A stretch of 64,000 nucleotides of DNA from Bryopsis sp. KO-2023. Lineage: Eukaryota > Chlorophyta > Ulvophyceae > Bryopsidales > Bryopsidaceae. Below, piece after piece: positions 11,782 through 23,931 of the stretch; positions within the stretch are counted from its first letter, which is position 1, and each line of letters opens with the position of its first letter. The stretch spans positions 1,488,001 to 1,552,000 of the forward strand of contig BSYQ01000004.1 in NCBI GenBank assembly GCA_030272585.1, read 5' to 3'. The position numbers and the translations under genes are program-made. Below the pieces are notes generated by a model. The model saw only the letters and a list, made by a program, of their open reading frames with translations. It did not search any database and had not been told where the DNA came from.

Positions 11782-12642
11782 CTATCTAAGACTCCTCCTT
11801 CTCCTAGGCTGTGGAAGGTTTGGAAAATAAGAGGTCTTCGATCGTTTCTGGTCCCCCCCGGAACTGTTCCTATTTCTTTTCGTCTTCCTATCATTTTTGT
11901 CTATTGGATAAAGAACCTCCTTCTCTACTCGATTCCGGCTGCACCCGCACTCGCACAGCGCTCCTTCCGAACAAGGTTCTTTGTAAAGTTTCAATAACGC
12001 AGGCTTTTTAGCGCCGTTGCGTTTCTTTCCTTTCCCATTGCTATTCGACCCAGCCAATCCCAACGAAACGTTTGTCAGCTTCGCCGCCGTGAGGAAAGTT
12101 GTCGCCTCTTTTTCACTTTCATCAGCCCCTTGACTCTTCACAGTGGGTTGCTCTTCGACCAGAGACAACCTTTCGACCCTCCGTCTCGTCGCCGCGAGGA
12201 CTCCATCATCGACTCCAGAAAAATCAAACATCGCTCCAATTTTCTCTTTCGCCCTGCGGGCTCTCCCCTCGTCGAAAACTTGCACAGTGGGTTGCTCCTC
12301 AACCAGAGACAACCTTTCGACCCTCCGCCTCGTCGCCGCGAGGACTCCGTCATTAACTCCAGAAAAATCGAACAACGCTCGAATTTTTTCCTTCGCCCTG
12401 CGGGCTCTCTCCTCGTCGTATTCCTCCACTCTTTTCGGAAGAAAAGAGGGTCTCTGTATAAAACCAACACGCACGTGAACAGATGGTTTACACCAATAAC
12501 CAACCAAGATGATTGTGAACATCTTTTGGCGCCCCTCGACGCACAGGAACGCACGTGACAACACGACACGAAACAGATCGGCTTTCAACAACAGCAACAA
12601 ACATAGAAAAAGCCAGGAAAAACCAGAAACACCAAGTGGCAT
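11782..12642 (-). CDS. Putative secreted protein with an internal 48-residue duplication
   Basis: A single open frame of 286 residues is preserved. It starts with a long hydrophobic stretch (SWLFLCLLLLL) typical of a signal peptide or anchor. Residues of about 70-165 consist of two near-identical 48-residue units, each with RARRAKEKI, FDFSGV and GVLAATRRRVERLS. Then come an acidic-to-basic linker rich in Asn, Lys and Gly, a small Cys cluster (PCSEGALCECGC) and a basic C-terminus. The Arg-rich repeat units should form charged helices. I know no matching family. The C-terminal part could be altered by splicing, since CGAGTAGAG offers a donor near 11,935. Sequence here is more GC-rich than its surroundings. 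Confidence 0.5.
   Translation of the reverse strand: MPLGVSGFSWLFLCLLLLLKADLFRVVLSRAFLCVEGRQKMFTIILVGYWCKPSVHVRVGFIQRPSFLPKRVEEYDEERARRAKEKIRALFDFSGVNDGVLAATRRRVERLSLVEEQPTVQVFDEGRARRAKEKIGAMFDFSGVDDGVLAATRRRVERLSLVEEQPTVKSQGADESEKEATTFLTAAKLTNVSLGLAGSNSNGKGKKRNGAKKPALLKLYKEPCSEGALCECGCSRNRVEKEVLYPIDKNDRKTKRNRNSSGGDQKRSKTSYFPNLPQPRRRRSLR
12140..12427. repeat. Tandem 144-base coding repeat, two copies
   Basis: Two directly repeated 144-base units lie in the secreted-protein frame; 144 is a multiple of three, so the frame is kept. Differences between the units include several at third codon positions. Confidence 0.85.
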
Positions 12643-12645
12643 TGA

Positions 12646-12940
12646 CGCCGGACACTTGATCTGAGCTTCACACGCTTCGCGCCCAACTACTTTACCTCCG
12701 ACTCCATCCTTGCTACGATCCTCAACAAGCTAAAACGCCAGTATCCAAAAGTCTTCACAATCTGCTCGAGATTTTCCACTCAGATAAACTCACAAGTCGC
12801 AGGTGGTTTCCAAGTCCTAGCCGCCGACTCTTATCTGTCCAGGCTGCGCCAACGGAAGCACATGTGGCGTGGGCACGTGCGTAGGTCCGCCAAGAAGTTA
12901 TCGCAGCTGCCCCGCTGCAGTGGGCGTCAAATCAAATGAG
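12646..12940 (+). other. Open coding-like stretch without start codon
   Basis: A frame of about 97 codons without an early ATG runs to a TGA near 12,940. It encodes LSFTRFAPNYFTSDSILATI and later LRQRKHMWRGHVRR, with a basic end. It could be an exon of an unrecognised gene or a relic. The codon pattern looks more like coding than intergenic DNA, but no family is recognised. Confidence 0.25.
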
Positions 12941-14862
12941 TAATCCAACACCACGCTGTGCCTATTATTAGCTTATCCAGCACATTCACTGTTCCCTGGA
13001 GGGTGCCCCTTCTTGCCCAAAAAAAGCAGCTGCCCTGAAAGCAGTGAAGCCCTGGCGATGGCTCATGGTCGGGCATGGAGTGAACCTGTTCTGAGTTTGC
13101 ATTTGGAACTGAGGAAAAGCCTTGAGGTGGTGCAGTCAGGCAAAAAACACGATGCCATATTGGCCAACCTATGAGTGTACATTTATCTTTTTGTTGAATG
13201 GATATGACTGGATCTATAATACTGTACAATGGTGGTGTATCATTTAAAGACCAGATCCATCGCATGAATACAACCATAAATATCCGTGACGGAAGCCATG
13301 TGGTTGAATGCCAAAAAGGATTCTTTTCAGCTCTAAAAAACCGTGTCAGAAAAATGTGAAAATTGAGGACAATTGAATGAAACAGAACATCAGTATCAGT
13401 GAAGTGGCACTCTTACAATGTAGATTTTCGGTAACAAATAAGAATGGGAGCAGTGAAGCCGGAGACAATTATAATGATCCCCCTTTCCTCCCCCAAAAAA
13501 CAAAAAAACAACAGGAAAATCAAGAAAATCAGAACTGTTGAGCAATACACATAGGGCAAACTGTCGAATACTATGTCACTCCTGTTCTTTTTTTTGGCTG
13601 AAGCTTCAACCTTAAGGCCTTCTCCCAACGTGGAATCAAATGCTTGTCTTTTTTAGATCAAAGCACAAGCTTCTTTTGGGTATATATACCCGCTGTTTCA
13701 GGAAGTCCTCTTTTCCTTTTGAGGGGTCTTCCCTTGTTTGGATTCGATCGGGTTTCTTAACCATCCCATCATCTTCCAAGAAGGAGCCAGAATTAAAGCA
13801 AGACCTTGACCTATTTTGTGGCTGTTCTGTGAATAATTTGCCAGGAATTAATTAATTATTTTCTTTTTAAATTCAATGTTTTTTTTGCGGGGTTTCTCGT
13901 GTTCAACAGCCTTAAAAAAATTCCGCCTCAAGAAAATCTGGCTAAAAAAAGTTCTTTTGGAGTATTTCCCATCGATCCCTATTCCTCCAACACTGTGGCA
14001 AATAGTTTTCAATCAATAATTATACAAACAAACATAGTTACATGTGAAGATGCCGCCAAAAAAATAAATAAATATAACCCACAGCAGAAGAGAGTCATAT
14101 CGATATGACGAAAATACAGATGTCTGTATGATTTTCGTGGGCGATTTTTTCTGCAACGTGGTTTATTTCGGGTTGACTGGACCAATCCAGACCCATCTCT
14201 TTTCAGAATTGGCCCCAGAAAATCTCCAAATTTCTGGGAAGCTCGTGGATTGGGTGTCCTTGTTCGCCGTGGGAAGTGCTGTTGGGGCAGTGGGGAATTG
14301 TTTTTTTTTCGCTTGCTTTGTTTCTAGTGGGAATCCACACAGACCGTGAAAGTCGTGGCAATGCAAAGCCCGAGTCGCAGCGCTTGCGCAAGAACCAGGG
14401 TGCTCATGCGCCCGAAGCAGAAATCGAGATACAAACCACCCCCGAGAGTGAAAGTGGTATGGCGTCCTTTCATTGCGCTCCTACTCGCTGTTTGTGGTTG
14501 GATTCTGGCGAGAGGGGGAAGAAAAAAGAAAAAACGCTGCACTGAGCGATCCTCATGGCAGATCGACGCGAGTCGATCTTTATCGAAGAGGAATCGGGCG
14601 CGCGCTTTTCTGGAGGCGCCATTGGGCGTCAGTTACCTTGTAATGAGAAGGGGGGGCACCTCTGCTTCGAACCAACGAGATTTCACGTTTGTTTTGGTTG
14701 CAATCGGCTGGACCGCCAAAATCACTAGAAATCAGGATTTTTGAGGTTGCATAATGCACTCGTGTGGGTGAAAACCAACGGCGACTAGGGTGCTTCACCA
14801 CACCACTCCTGAACCTTATTCTTGATCAAGTTTGGTTATTGTTTGCTGTGGTTCGCAAGCAG
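12941..14862. other. Intergenic stretch, possible 5' region of the RRM gene
   Basis: It contains a GC-rich part (14,160-14,720) with an open frame starting at ATG 14,361 (MQSPSRSACARTRV...) that includes a hydrophobic stretch WRPFIALLLAVCGWILA. This may be a first exon or 5' UTR of the RRM gene, but I could not join it in phase. The remainder is AT-rich without recognisable features. Confidence 0.35.
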
Positions 14863-17800
14863 CTGCTAGGGCCCCCCACCCCAATCAGGCTTCGAAGGAA
14901 TCACCATTTGATGCCGAGAAGTGATGGGAGAGGCGAGCCCCTCCTGACAAGCTCTGCTTCCTATGACAGACAGAAAAGAGTGAGCAATACCTCCATGAGG
15001 ATATAGCAATCAATGGCACTTTGAGCCATTACAATTTTGAAAATAATCACTTCTGGAGAAAGGTTCCTTCAAATTTAAGCCTGATGCAAATATTGTCGAA
15101 TATAATATTATATTGGAGCTGCAAGCTGTTTTTTTTACTTTTTCTTAGACACTTCCTCACCATATTTCAATCCCAGTTCTCACGAAATTGATATATCAGA
15201 CGCTTCCTCCTCAATTTTTCAGCCTTTTTTGTTTAAATTTTATGCAAATTTGGCTTTTAGGAAGTGTATGGTCGACGAAAGGTGGGATGGGACGGAAGCT
15301 CTGGAATCCACTCTGAAAACACGAGTGGAAAACTGAGGGCCTCCATTCACACCAAGATCCCATTAGTTTGCATTGTGGTGGAAAATGCTGCTGGTACCCC
15401 TGCAACAATTCAGACACAGAAAGTCCCACCACAGTTTTCGAGTGGAAAAGCTTCCTCAGATTCCAAGGCCACCGGCTCCACTTGCAGCAGCATTGAAGGA
15501 ACCGAGAATTCGCTGTGCAATGTTGTAAGGGGCAAGGATATTGAGAATGTGACTAATACAAGAAAAAAACTGAGAAAGGAAATGTTGTGGCATTTATTTT
15601 GATGTGGCAGATGATGTCCTTCTCGATTGAGAAAAATGTCTTGTTTTGCTTGTTACACATTTCAGGGAAAAAAATAAATGTAGTATTACTAATGAAGCAA
15701 CCAAATGTCCCTTTCTCTTTTCTCACTTTTGTTGATTGGGTTTTTCTTTTCTTCTTTTTTTTGGGGGGCGGGGGGGGGGGGGGAAGAAATAGAAGTTATC
15801 TTTCCTTGAATCTTTAAAGAGAATATGCTTACTTGCTTGTTTGATTTTTTTTTTCAAGGAGGAGTGGCTTGCAGTGCATCCCGATCTTAAAGGTCTAACC
15901 CCACAGGTCAAGGAAAGGAAATCAGTTTCGCAACAGGAAGCCAATCCCCCCTTCCCCCCATCAGTGGAAACCATCAATCATCTGAACAACCCAGCACCTG
16001 TCCAAGACAATTTGATTCCTAATTTCACCGACCAGCCAATGAAAAAAATCAGTCAAGAGCCCATGAACCCGATGTTCACAGTTCTACCAAGAGGCCCTGC
16101 ACCACCAGGGAAAGGTTGGTTATTTTTGGGATGAAAAATCCTGTATTGAAGAATTAAAAAGTGCCTATTTTCTTGGAAATAAAGTGAGGGGGTAAATTAA
16201 TTTTTAAAACAGAACACAGCTTGGAATTTTTTTGATGGCCACATTACAACAATGCCGGAAACAACCCCCACCAAGAATCGCAACAAAAACGAAATACGAA
16301 TATTAGTTGCAACCCTACTCCTCGAAATTGTGCACTGTAAAACGAAATGAAATTGTCAAAATAGATAAAAATATATATGTTTAGAGAGGTGCTCAGTTGA
16401 CAGCATGTACATAATTAAACAGTTTCAGACGTCAGTTTAAATACAATACACTTCATGAGACCAGGATTTTCCCTTCACTGATTTAATCGAAAAATAATGG
16501 AATGGTCCCAGTTGATTTTCTTATCAGTTTTTTATTATTGAAACCAGAACGCTCGAAAATGTTTGTCCAAGGATTTCTTGCGATGTTTTTTTTGGTTTGT
16601 GCATGTTTTGTTTGTTTCTGAAAGAGGTCTCTTGTGGATTGGGCACAGGTCCTTGGAATAAAAATTTTCAGCAATTTGTTCCTGTGCAATCGATGCTTCC
16701 GGTATGCACACAAAATCATAGAAGAAAACATGAATGTTAGTTTAAGGAGTTTTGAAGTGATTACAAAGCTGTGCAGAATAGCCCTCTTGTGGGAAAACAA
16801 GAATAAAAAAAATGAAGCGAGCATTGCCTGAATATATATTTAATTTTTTCCAAGATCGGGAAGAAAATCGATAAAGGAAACGCAGCTCCGGATTCAAAAG
16901 ATTCTTCCTGTAATAGAATTTATATATTTTTTCAAAAAAAAAAAAATCAACTTTTCAATGAATGCCTCCTCTGTCTCTCTCTATGTACAACAGAAGCTGC
17001 AAACTTTTTCTCCCCCCTTCAATTTCTGAAGCGTTGACTGCTCTAAAATTCAGGGAAATGAAATGTTCATGCAGAGACCTCCTCCTCCACCAATGAGGCC
17101 TTGCGCTCCACTCTCTTTTGTGGATTTTCCGGCTAGACATTTTGCTTCCACTCAAAATTTTCCTCATGCTAAGTCTGGGAGGGACCCCATGCCACCACCT
17201 TCAAGAAGCTATTTCAGCCGGCAGAAAAAGCAGACTTTAGTCACAGTCAACCAGGTGATCTTTTTTTTTTTTTTTTTTTGGGGGGGGGGGGAGCAAACTT
17301 GAAACATCTATAATTTTTTTTAACTTTTTTTGGTGTGTGTCAAAGCTTGGAACTTAAGGTCAACTCAATTATTTAATTTTATTTGAGAATTGGGTGCTGG
17401 AAAACTATTTTTTTATGTTTTTCTAAACGGGAAGGGGTCAAAAAAATCGAATATTTTTTTCTTGTAATCCAAAAGTACATCTACCGCTTATTTGGTGAAT
17501 GTTCTTTTTTCTTTTCCCTGCAGCCTGCATCGGCCCCTTTCAATGGGGCTCTGGAAAAAGAAAGCCATCGTCGCAAAGAAATTCCAGCTCCCATTTTCGT
17601 TGGAAACCTTGGGCCGGATGTCGACGAAGTCAATCTGTCAACTTTGTTTTTGCAAGTCGGCCCAATCAAAGATGCAACTGTGAGAAATAAAACGCACAAT
17701 TACACCTTTTCTTTTTCTTTGGCGGAATATGAAAATGTATTTTTTTTACCACCATACTTTTTGTCTAATTTTTTCTTTACCTTCGATGCAGTGCATGATT

Positions 17801-18582
17801 GGCTTCCTGTTTGTTTTTTTTTAATGTGAAAGGTGATTCGAGAAAAAGGTACCATGGCATCAAAAGGATTTGGCTTCGTTACCTACAACAACTCTGCACA
17901 TGCTCAAATTGCCATTGAAACACTTGGCGGTGCGCGTATCGACGGAGTCTTTCAAAGAAAAGTAAGCCTCCTTCTGTCTTACAACATTGTTTCCAAATCA
18001 ACGGGCCCCTCCCCCTCCCCCTCCCCCTCCCCTTTTTGCATTTGGGGAGGTCTTTGGCCAATTCAAATCAGGGAAAAAAAAAAATTGACTATTGAAATCT
18101 GAAGCAATCCCTTTATAAACTGCAGAATAGGAAACAGGAGAGAAAAGGTCCCTTTATAAACTGCAGAATAGAAAAAGAAAAGATAAAGGCTTCAGTGGCT
18201 CTTCGTTTGATTCTACTTTTTTTTTCTACTGTGGTGTCATTCCTGTCCTGGGTTTCAGAGCTTTTCTCAAAAAGACAGTTCCCTTCCCCCTCTGCCAGTT
18301 ACTTTGAAAGTCAAAAACGTTGAGCCGACAAAAACACAGAGAAGAAAATTTCCGAAGGGTGAAAAACCTGAACCGGGTGGACAGTTAATAGATCTTCCAT
18401 ATTTTCCTCCATATTTTTCATTTGATTTCTTTCTCCTTGTCGCTAACTTTAATTTTTTTTCTTCTTTTTTTTCGAATTCTGTAATGCCAGTCATTGAAGG
18501 TGAGTATGGCCAGAACGAAATGAAAAAGAGCAGGCAGTCTAAAGAAACAATGCATGGAATTGCCAACCGACAATTGTTTGAG
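14863..18582 (+). CDS. RRM-domain RNA-binding protein (ends unresolved)
   Basis: Supported exons are 14,863-14,979, 15,261-15,524, 15,859-16,114, 17,054-17,254, 17,524-17,679, 17,833-17,961, 18,259-18,376 and 18,491-18,582. The N-terminal half is Pro/Ser/Gln-rich and low in structure. Exons at 17,524 and 17,833 form one RNA recognition motif, with RNP2 as IFVGNL and RNP1 as KGFGFVTY. The tail is basic (KNVEPTKTQRRKFPKG). Phases agree for most joins; the 16,114 to 17,054 join does not, so a small exon is missing from my model. The true start and the last exon are not found. A role in RNA processing or translation is inferred from the RRM only. The gene lies in the spacer of the inverted duplication. 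Confidence 0.6.
18006..18036. repeat. CCCCTC microsatellite
   Basis: Four to five repeats of CCCCTC lie in an RRM gene intron. Confidence 0.8.
18108..18178. repeat. Short tandem repeat, two copies of about 38 bases
   Basis: CCCTTTATAAACTGCAGAAT occurs twice, separated by a short purine-rich segment, in an RRM gene intron. Confidence 0.8.
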
Positions 18583-19406
18583 GTCCCAAGTTGCTTTTTT
18601 TACCTTCTATTATGATATGAAAGTTAGGAGAGGGACTTGTTTTTAAAGAAGAAAGGGGATATAGGGCTAATTCGTTTCAGTTTTGTTTTGTAAAATACGA
18701 ATGCACGTCGATATAGACCAGAGAGGAGGGAGGGAGGAAAATGTGGAAATATGAAGCGCTTTTTAAAAAAGACTTTGTTGGCCTGTGTGTTCTTGGAAGT
18801 CGCTGTGTTGGTCGGATCAATGAAAACCTGGAAATGATTCTCGGCAAAATCAGGTCAACAAACTGCATAAGGATTGTTGAGTTGGGAATTGGGTGGTGGC
18901 CCTTTAAACTTGAAACAATTGTTTTCTTCCTTCCTCCCAGAGCACACACTTGTTCTGATATTGACATCAGAAACGATGCAGGGGGGGGGGGGAGTTGGAT
19001 TGCCCTTGTAGCCATGGAGCCACGGCTACCTCTTGACTTTGCTTTCTTGCAGATGTTCCCTCTTATTGGAGGTGGCACCTCACACATGTTCGGCTGTCTG
19101 TCGGTGGCTATCTCGGAAATTGTTTTCTTTCACGAAACCTCAGCTGGCCAGGGCTTCCTTTGCCTGCACCCAACGCTCAGTTGCACAAAACATCCACATG
19201 ACCACCTGGCTCTGGTGATCTTAAAAAGTCGTATATTTCACACCTCCGCATGTAAAAACTGGTTATCTATCCTAATGGCAAATGCATTTCTGTACGAGAT
19301 ATGCGGAATGTTCAGAAACCATCCCTAAAAGAAATCCCTGGAAACTCATTCGATTAAGGGTAAGGCACACAAAATGAAAAGAAATCCAACACACACGATT
19401 GTGACA
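18583..19406. other. Stretch between the RRM gene and gene C
   Basis: One open frame of 195 codons (18,741-19,328, +) spans a G run and the block homologous to the 3' end of B, so it is unlikely to be a gene. The 3' end of the RRM gene may lie here or may have been cut off by the inverted duplication. Confidence 0.4.
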
Positions 19407-22400
19407 TCAACCTTTCAGAATTTTTTTGAGGCGTTCTATCTCTCCTTCACCGCATGTTCCTTCCCTGCAACCCAAGTTCTCAGGATCAGTTTCCTCCAAA
19501 CACCGACAGATTTCATCTTCGATCGTACCCCCAGCTTGGTCTATGATACTCAGATCTGCACCCGAGTTTTTCAAAACTTCAATGGCTTCGGCACTCCCGT
19601 ACTTTGCTGCCCAAACCAATGGGGTCTCCCCATCCTGAGCCTGGGAATCTTTTTCAGCTCCATTGTCCAAAAGCAATCGGACCAGCTCTGGATTTCCATA
19701 ATAGCCAGCTTTGTGCAACGGTGTATCGCCAGTATCGTTACGAGCATTCACATTGGCACCTGTGGACCAAATCACAAAGCCTCTACTCAAAACATTCCAG
19801 AAGACTGCTGCAAAAAAGTGGCATTGATAATAGGAGATAGGTTCACAAGGGTGCACCTGATTCCAGGAGAAACCCGGCCACCTCAAGTTCCCCATTTTCT
19901 GCTGCAATGATCAACGGGGTGGCCCCTCTTTCTGTTTCCAAATCCACAGTTGCCCCTGAAATATAAAACGCCAACCCCCAAAAAATCAGGATCACAGCTG
20001 CAGATATTCATCGTGGAAAGATAGAGTATCTGTTGAATGTCACCAGCTCTGAATGAAAGCTTGTTGGCAAGAACTTTGCAAGTACAGCAACAAACAATGG
20101 GGCCGATACGTAAGCATACAATTTAAATCTGGTTTGCAGAATATTTTGCATTTGGATTATGTAATTTGGCAACAACAAAGGCAAGAAGAAAAGAAAACCT
20201 GTTTTTTGGAGCTCAAGAATCTGTTGGTGGTTTTGAGAAAATCAGTACAGTAACAAGAGAAAACGCTGTTGAATTACTTCGGGAAAAGAACTGAATTCAA
20301 CACAACAAAAGATAGTTGCTTTCATTTAGCAAAAAGAGGAAAGGATTGAAAGAGAGAGAATTAAAGGCAGCCAAGAGTTCCTCAAAGAAATAAACAATGA
20401 CCGTCTATTCACAGGTATGTACTGAGCCAAAAAAAAAATGTAAAAATACTGACTTTAAAGTGAAATTTCACTCTGCAAGAGAAAACACTGGGACCTTGGT
20501 TACAAAAGCGATGACGTTGTTCCATCCGTATTTTCTTTTCTTTTTGCAAACAAAGCTACAAAAAGGGTGTGGGGGTAGATTGAAAACTCCCTAAAAAAGA
20601 CACACCCCACCAGATGGACCTTCGTATTGAATTTCACCAGCTTGGACCAAGACCCTGGCAATTTCCAAGTGACCGTTTTGTGCAGCAAAATACAATGCAG
20701 TTACGCCTCTATTATTTTGTGCATCAACATTGGCCCCTGCAACAACATTCGTTGAAGATAGCATTAAAATTTGCCCTTAAGATTGAATAAACTTACAAAG
20801 TGACATAACACAGAATAGAGGCCTTGTCGCCATGCTTTTGTCTAAGCAAAAAAATACTCGAAACACCACCTGCTGTTAGAGACTCTTTTCCAAGCATAAC
20901 TGGACTGGTTGCGAAAAATATATTATGCAATAGTAATATTGCATGGCACATGGGACTGCTTTGTTTTGCAGAAAGATCCTTTCTACCCCATATTATTCAA
21001 AAAGTAGCAGGTGGAAGGAATTTCAGTCCATCCCAATGCACTCCACGTGTTTCTCATATTGAGATCTGCCATCCAACAGTTTTTCGCATTCCTTATTTCT
21101 TCTTTCTTCAATGATTCTTATTTGAATCAGGTGCCCCTAGGGAAGTGCAGGGAGAATTTATCTGTTTCTCATGTGGAATCAATCTGCATGCAAAAGAAAG
21201 AAGCCAATCACCTTTTTCAATCAGCATTTCAACAATTTCCACATGACCCTGCTCAGCAGCAACATGCAATGGAGTAGAATTGAAGCCTCCATGCGTGGAT
21301 GACGGATCCGCACCCTTTGAAAGCAGCTCCTGAAAATCAACAAGCACACCTCCACTTTGGCTTACCATTTTCTTCGCATCAAACAATGCAGCTTCTTGTT
21401 TGGCTGCACTACAAAAGCAAGCATTAAAAAAAGTACCTTCACTTTTTCGGAGTCCCCAGAACCGGCGGCATTGTAAAGATCACTATTCAGTTGGTCACAA
21501 TCCTCGCGGCATATTCCCTGTTTGGACAGAAAGATCACATTACACGAAAAAGTCACACCAGGCTTTGTCACAGCCGATAGGACTTATGCCAGCTGGGCCG
21601 AGGTTTGAGGCGGGCCATTCATATTAATTTAAATTTAATGGTTTCACTAAACTGCAACTCAAATGCAGTTTACATCCAAATTCCACAAACAATCCAAACC
21701 AAAAGTGTTGGCTTATCCAAAGCATGCAATCGAGAATTACCTCGGTGGCATCATCAACATTTTCGGATGGACTCTCAGTCTCACTGGGTGGGGACGTCCC
21801 AGGGGCAGAGGTTTGAAAGCCCTTTAAACAAAAATAAACAGCTGTGAAAAATGCATACATATAAAAACGTCAAATTGATTCGAGTGCTGGTAACACACAC
21901 ACACATTTGCATGTTTCAGCATCGTGATGAGTGATGATTTTTTTGTTGTTCAGGACTACAGATAAATGATTGATTCGTTTGTTTAGAGCACACAAGCACG
22001 AAGTGTCAGGAACCACTAATCAAATCCAACAAAGAATCCTACCATTTTCTCATCAATCCATTGGCGAAAAGAGCTGACCCTGGTGTACACCCCTGGTTTG
22101 AACTTGCCCTCCTGTGAACTTCCACAATCATCAGGTCCAAAAGAAACCAAGCCAACCAGAAGGTCGAAATCTGGAGTTCCGCGTTCATCAGGGATCACCA
22201 GGGGACCCCCAGAGTCACCTGCCACAAAATAAGTCCATTTAATTGCAATATATGGGTCAGGGTATGTTAACCCCTACCTAAGTGCTGAAACTCTGCACAT
22301 TCAGCTGTTAGAAGTACAGGATTAGGACATAGGTGTTGGTTGCGAGACGAATGGTGGAAACATCTTGTTGCTCTTAAGTTTGGCCTTTAACAACCCACAT

Positions 22401-23584
22401 CGACACTTGCCTTGGCATGTTCCCTGAGATGTTGCATGGGCACACAGCATGTTGTCTTTAATTTGGCTCCAGACGTTCAAGCAGTTTGAATTCTTGACAA
22501 ATTCAAGGTCATCAGCCACTTGGAGGGTGCTCGGCAGAGGCCCCTTGTCCGAGATCCTGCCCCAACCCAGAGCCGCCACTATTTGACCTCCTCCAAGCTG
22601 CTGGGATGCATCCGGCAGCCTGACTGGCGTTTTTGTGGACTCCCTTTCCAGCAAGAGCAAGGCAATGTCGTTGCCATCATCGCCATTTCCTGTCCAGCCC
22701 TCATGGACGAAGACTTTCTCTGAGGGGATCACCTGTTCGCATCAGTCCTTTTTCATCACAAATTGGCGCTACCAATTGATAATGCCGACCAGATATTCAA
22801 TGTCACTTTCCATGATTGGACATTCTTCCGTTGGTACCCAGTCACTGGTCAAAACTGATAATCACGCTGGCGTGGTATTTCATCTGCCAGACCATACATT
22901 CTTCCATAATGTGCCGCCTTGATGAACGAATACCTCAGCAGCGGTTTCATCATCTATTCCATGCGCCCCCACATACACAATTGGTGTAGCACCAAGGGAT
23001 TCTGGTCCAGAAACGCAATGTGCCGCCGTCAAAACCCACTTTTTTCCGACCAAGGCCCCACCGCAGCCATGCGCTCGAGTGCCAGTCTCCCTCAACGAGC
23101 ACGCGTACGTGAATCTACCTTCAGGTGCAGGGTGGCCTCCCTGCCCCAAGCCAATTTTCAGAATCATTAAACGCACTTGATCGGCACGGTAATGAGAACA
23201 TATGGACCTGGCGTACCCTGACGAGCAGAGCCCCTTCTTGAAGCAGGTTCCTTGCGATGGCGGCGGCGCTGATCGGATCGGATTCCGTCAAGTTAGTCTC
23301 CTGAACGAGGCGAGTAGTCGTCAAGACCTCAGCCCTTCCCCAAAAAAACCAGAATTGACAATCGCAGAAGATTGGCTTACCTGTCGGCTCCAGCCTAGGT
23401 TTCGTGGAGACGCTGCAAAACTCCACACTACCAAAATGACAGGGCGCACAGTCGAACGGAAAAGTCGCGAGTACCAGAAAAAAAACCCAACGAAACTAAT
23501 GCTACCTGACACTTCTGAGAAAACGAGCGTTGTTGCGACCAGCAAGGCAAACGCCGCATGAAAAAGAAGAGAGTTCATTTTCAT
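19407..23584 (-). CDS. Secreted serine protease-ankyrin repeat fusion, gene C
   Basis: All exons seen in gene A except the amplified ones are present with open frames: signal peptide ([19 protein letters not shown]), short SPRN exon, propeptide exon ending in LLVR, His exon (LTAAHC), Asp exon (GNDIALL), Ser exon (GDSGGP, about 22,220 down to 22,045), one linker exon ([12 protein letters not shown]), ankyrin cap ([15 protein letters not shown]), [11 protein letters not shown] repeat, ANVDAQNN and ATVDLE repeats, and a last exon with two further repeats and the Cys tail ending [10 protein letters not shown] estimate about 580 residues. A GC donor is used before the Ser exon. Position 189 is Gly. 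Two in-frame ATG codons lie six bases apart at the start. It is a close tandem relative of D, including introns. Confidence 0.85.
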
Positions 23585-23666
23585 CTGAACCTAGCAAACT
23601 TCGAATTCGTGCTGCCAAGAACGATCCGGACGAGGACATCGGAAGCTGGTCCTTTCATATGATTTC

Positions 23667-23685
23667 ACTTGCACTTCGTGCAAGT
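23667..23685. promoter_or_regulatory. Perfect inverted repeat upstream of gene C
   Basis: ACTTGCAC-TTC-GTGCAAGT has eight-base arms and a three-base centre. The same 19 bases lie upstream of gene D. The position about 85 bases before the start codon suits a transcription-factor site or a 5' UTR hairpin. Confidence 0.45.
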
Positions 23686-23876
23686 CACACCTGTTGTGTC
23701 GGGATAGACTGCCCGTCGACCTCGACACAACACCCTCCTTGGGGAGAATTCTTGTTGGCGCCAAAATACTCGTCCAAGAAGACGAACCTCGTTTTTCTTC
23801 TTGTGATTCAATCAGATCAATCAAGGATTCGGAAAAAATAAGTTTTGCTGGCTTGGGACAGTTTTTTGCATTACCA

Positions 23877-23931
23877 CTGTTTCGGGGACGTCCCCGAAAC
23901 AGTCCCCGAAACTTTCAGTTATAACTGAAAG
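23877..23931. repeat. Two adjacent perfect palindromes between genes C and D
   Basis: A 26-base palindrome (CTGTTTCGGGGAC and its complement, 23,877-23,902) is followed by TCCCCGAAA and a 20-base palindrome (CTTTCAGTTATAACTGAAAG, 23,912-23,931). Upstream of gene D, only a single CTGTTTCGGG half occurs (about 28,900). Beyond gene A, only a single CTTTCAGTTA half occurs (about 8,295). The palindromes sit where the gene C upstream block meets the gene D 3' flank. Confidence 0.9.

Noticed and set aside
12820-12915. LRQRKHMWRGHVRR as the end of a LINE reverse transcriptase protein
   Set aside because: It faintly resembles the LGHV-R motif near LINE ends, but no reverse transcriptase motifs or target-site features are nearby.
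18741-19328. Open frame of 195 codons on the plus strand
   Set aside because: It runs through a long G run and through non-coding sequence homologous to the end of pseudogene B, and shows no domain.
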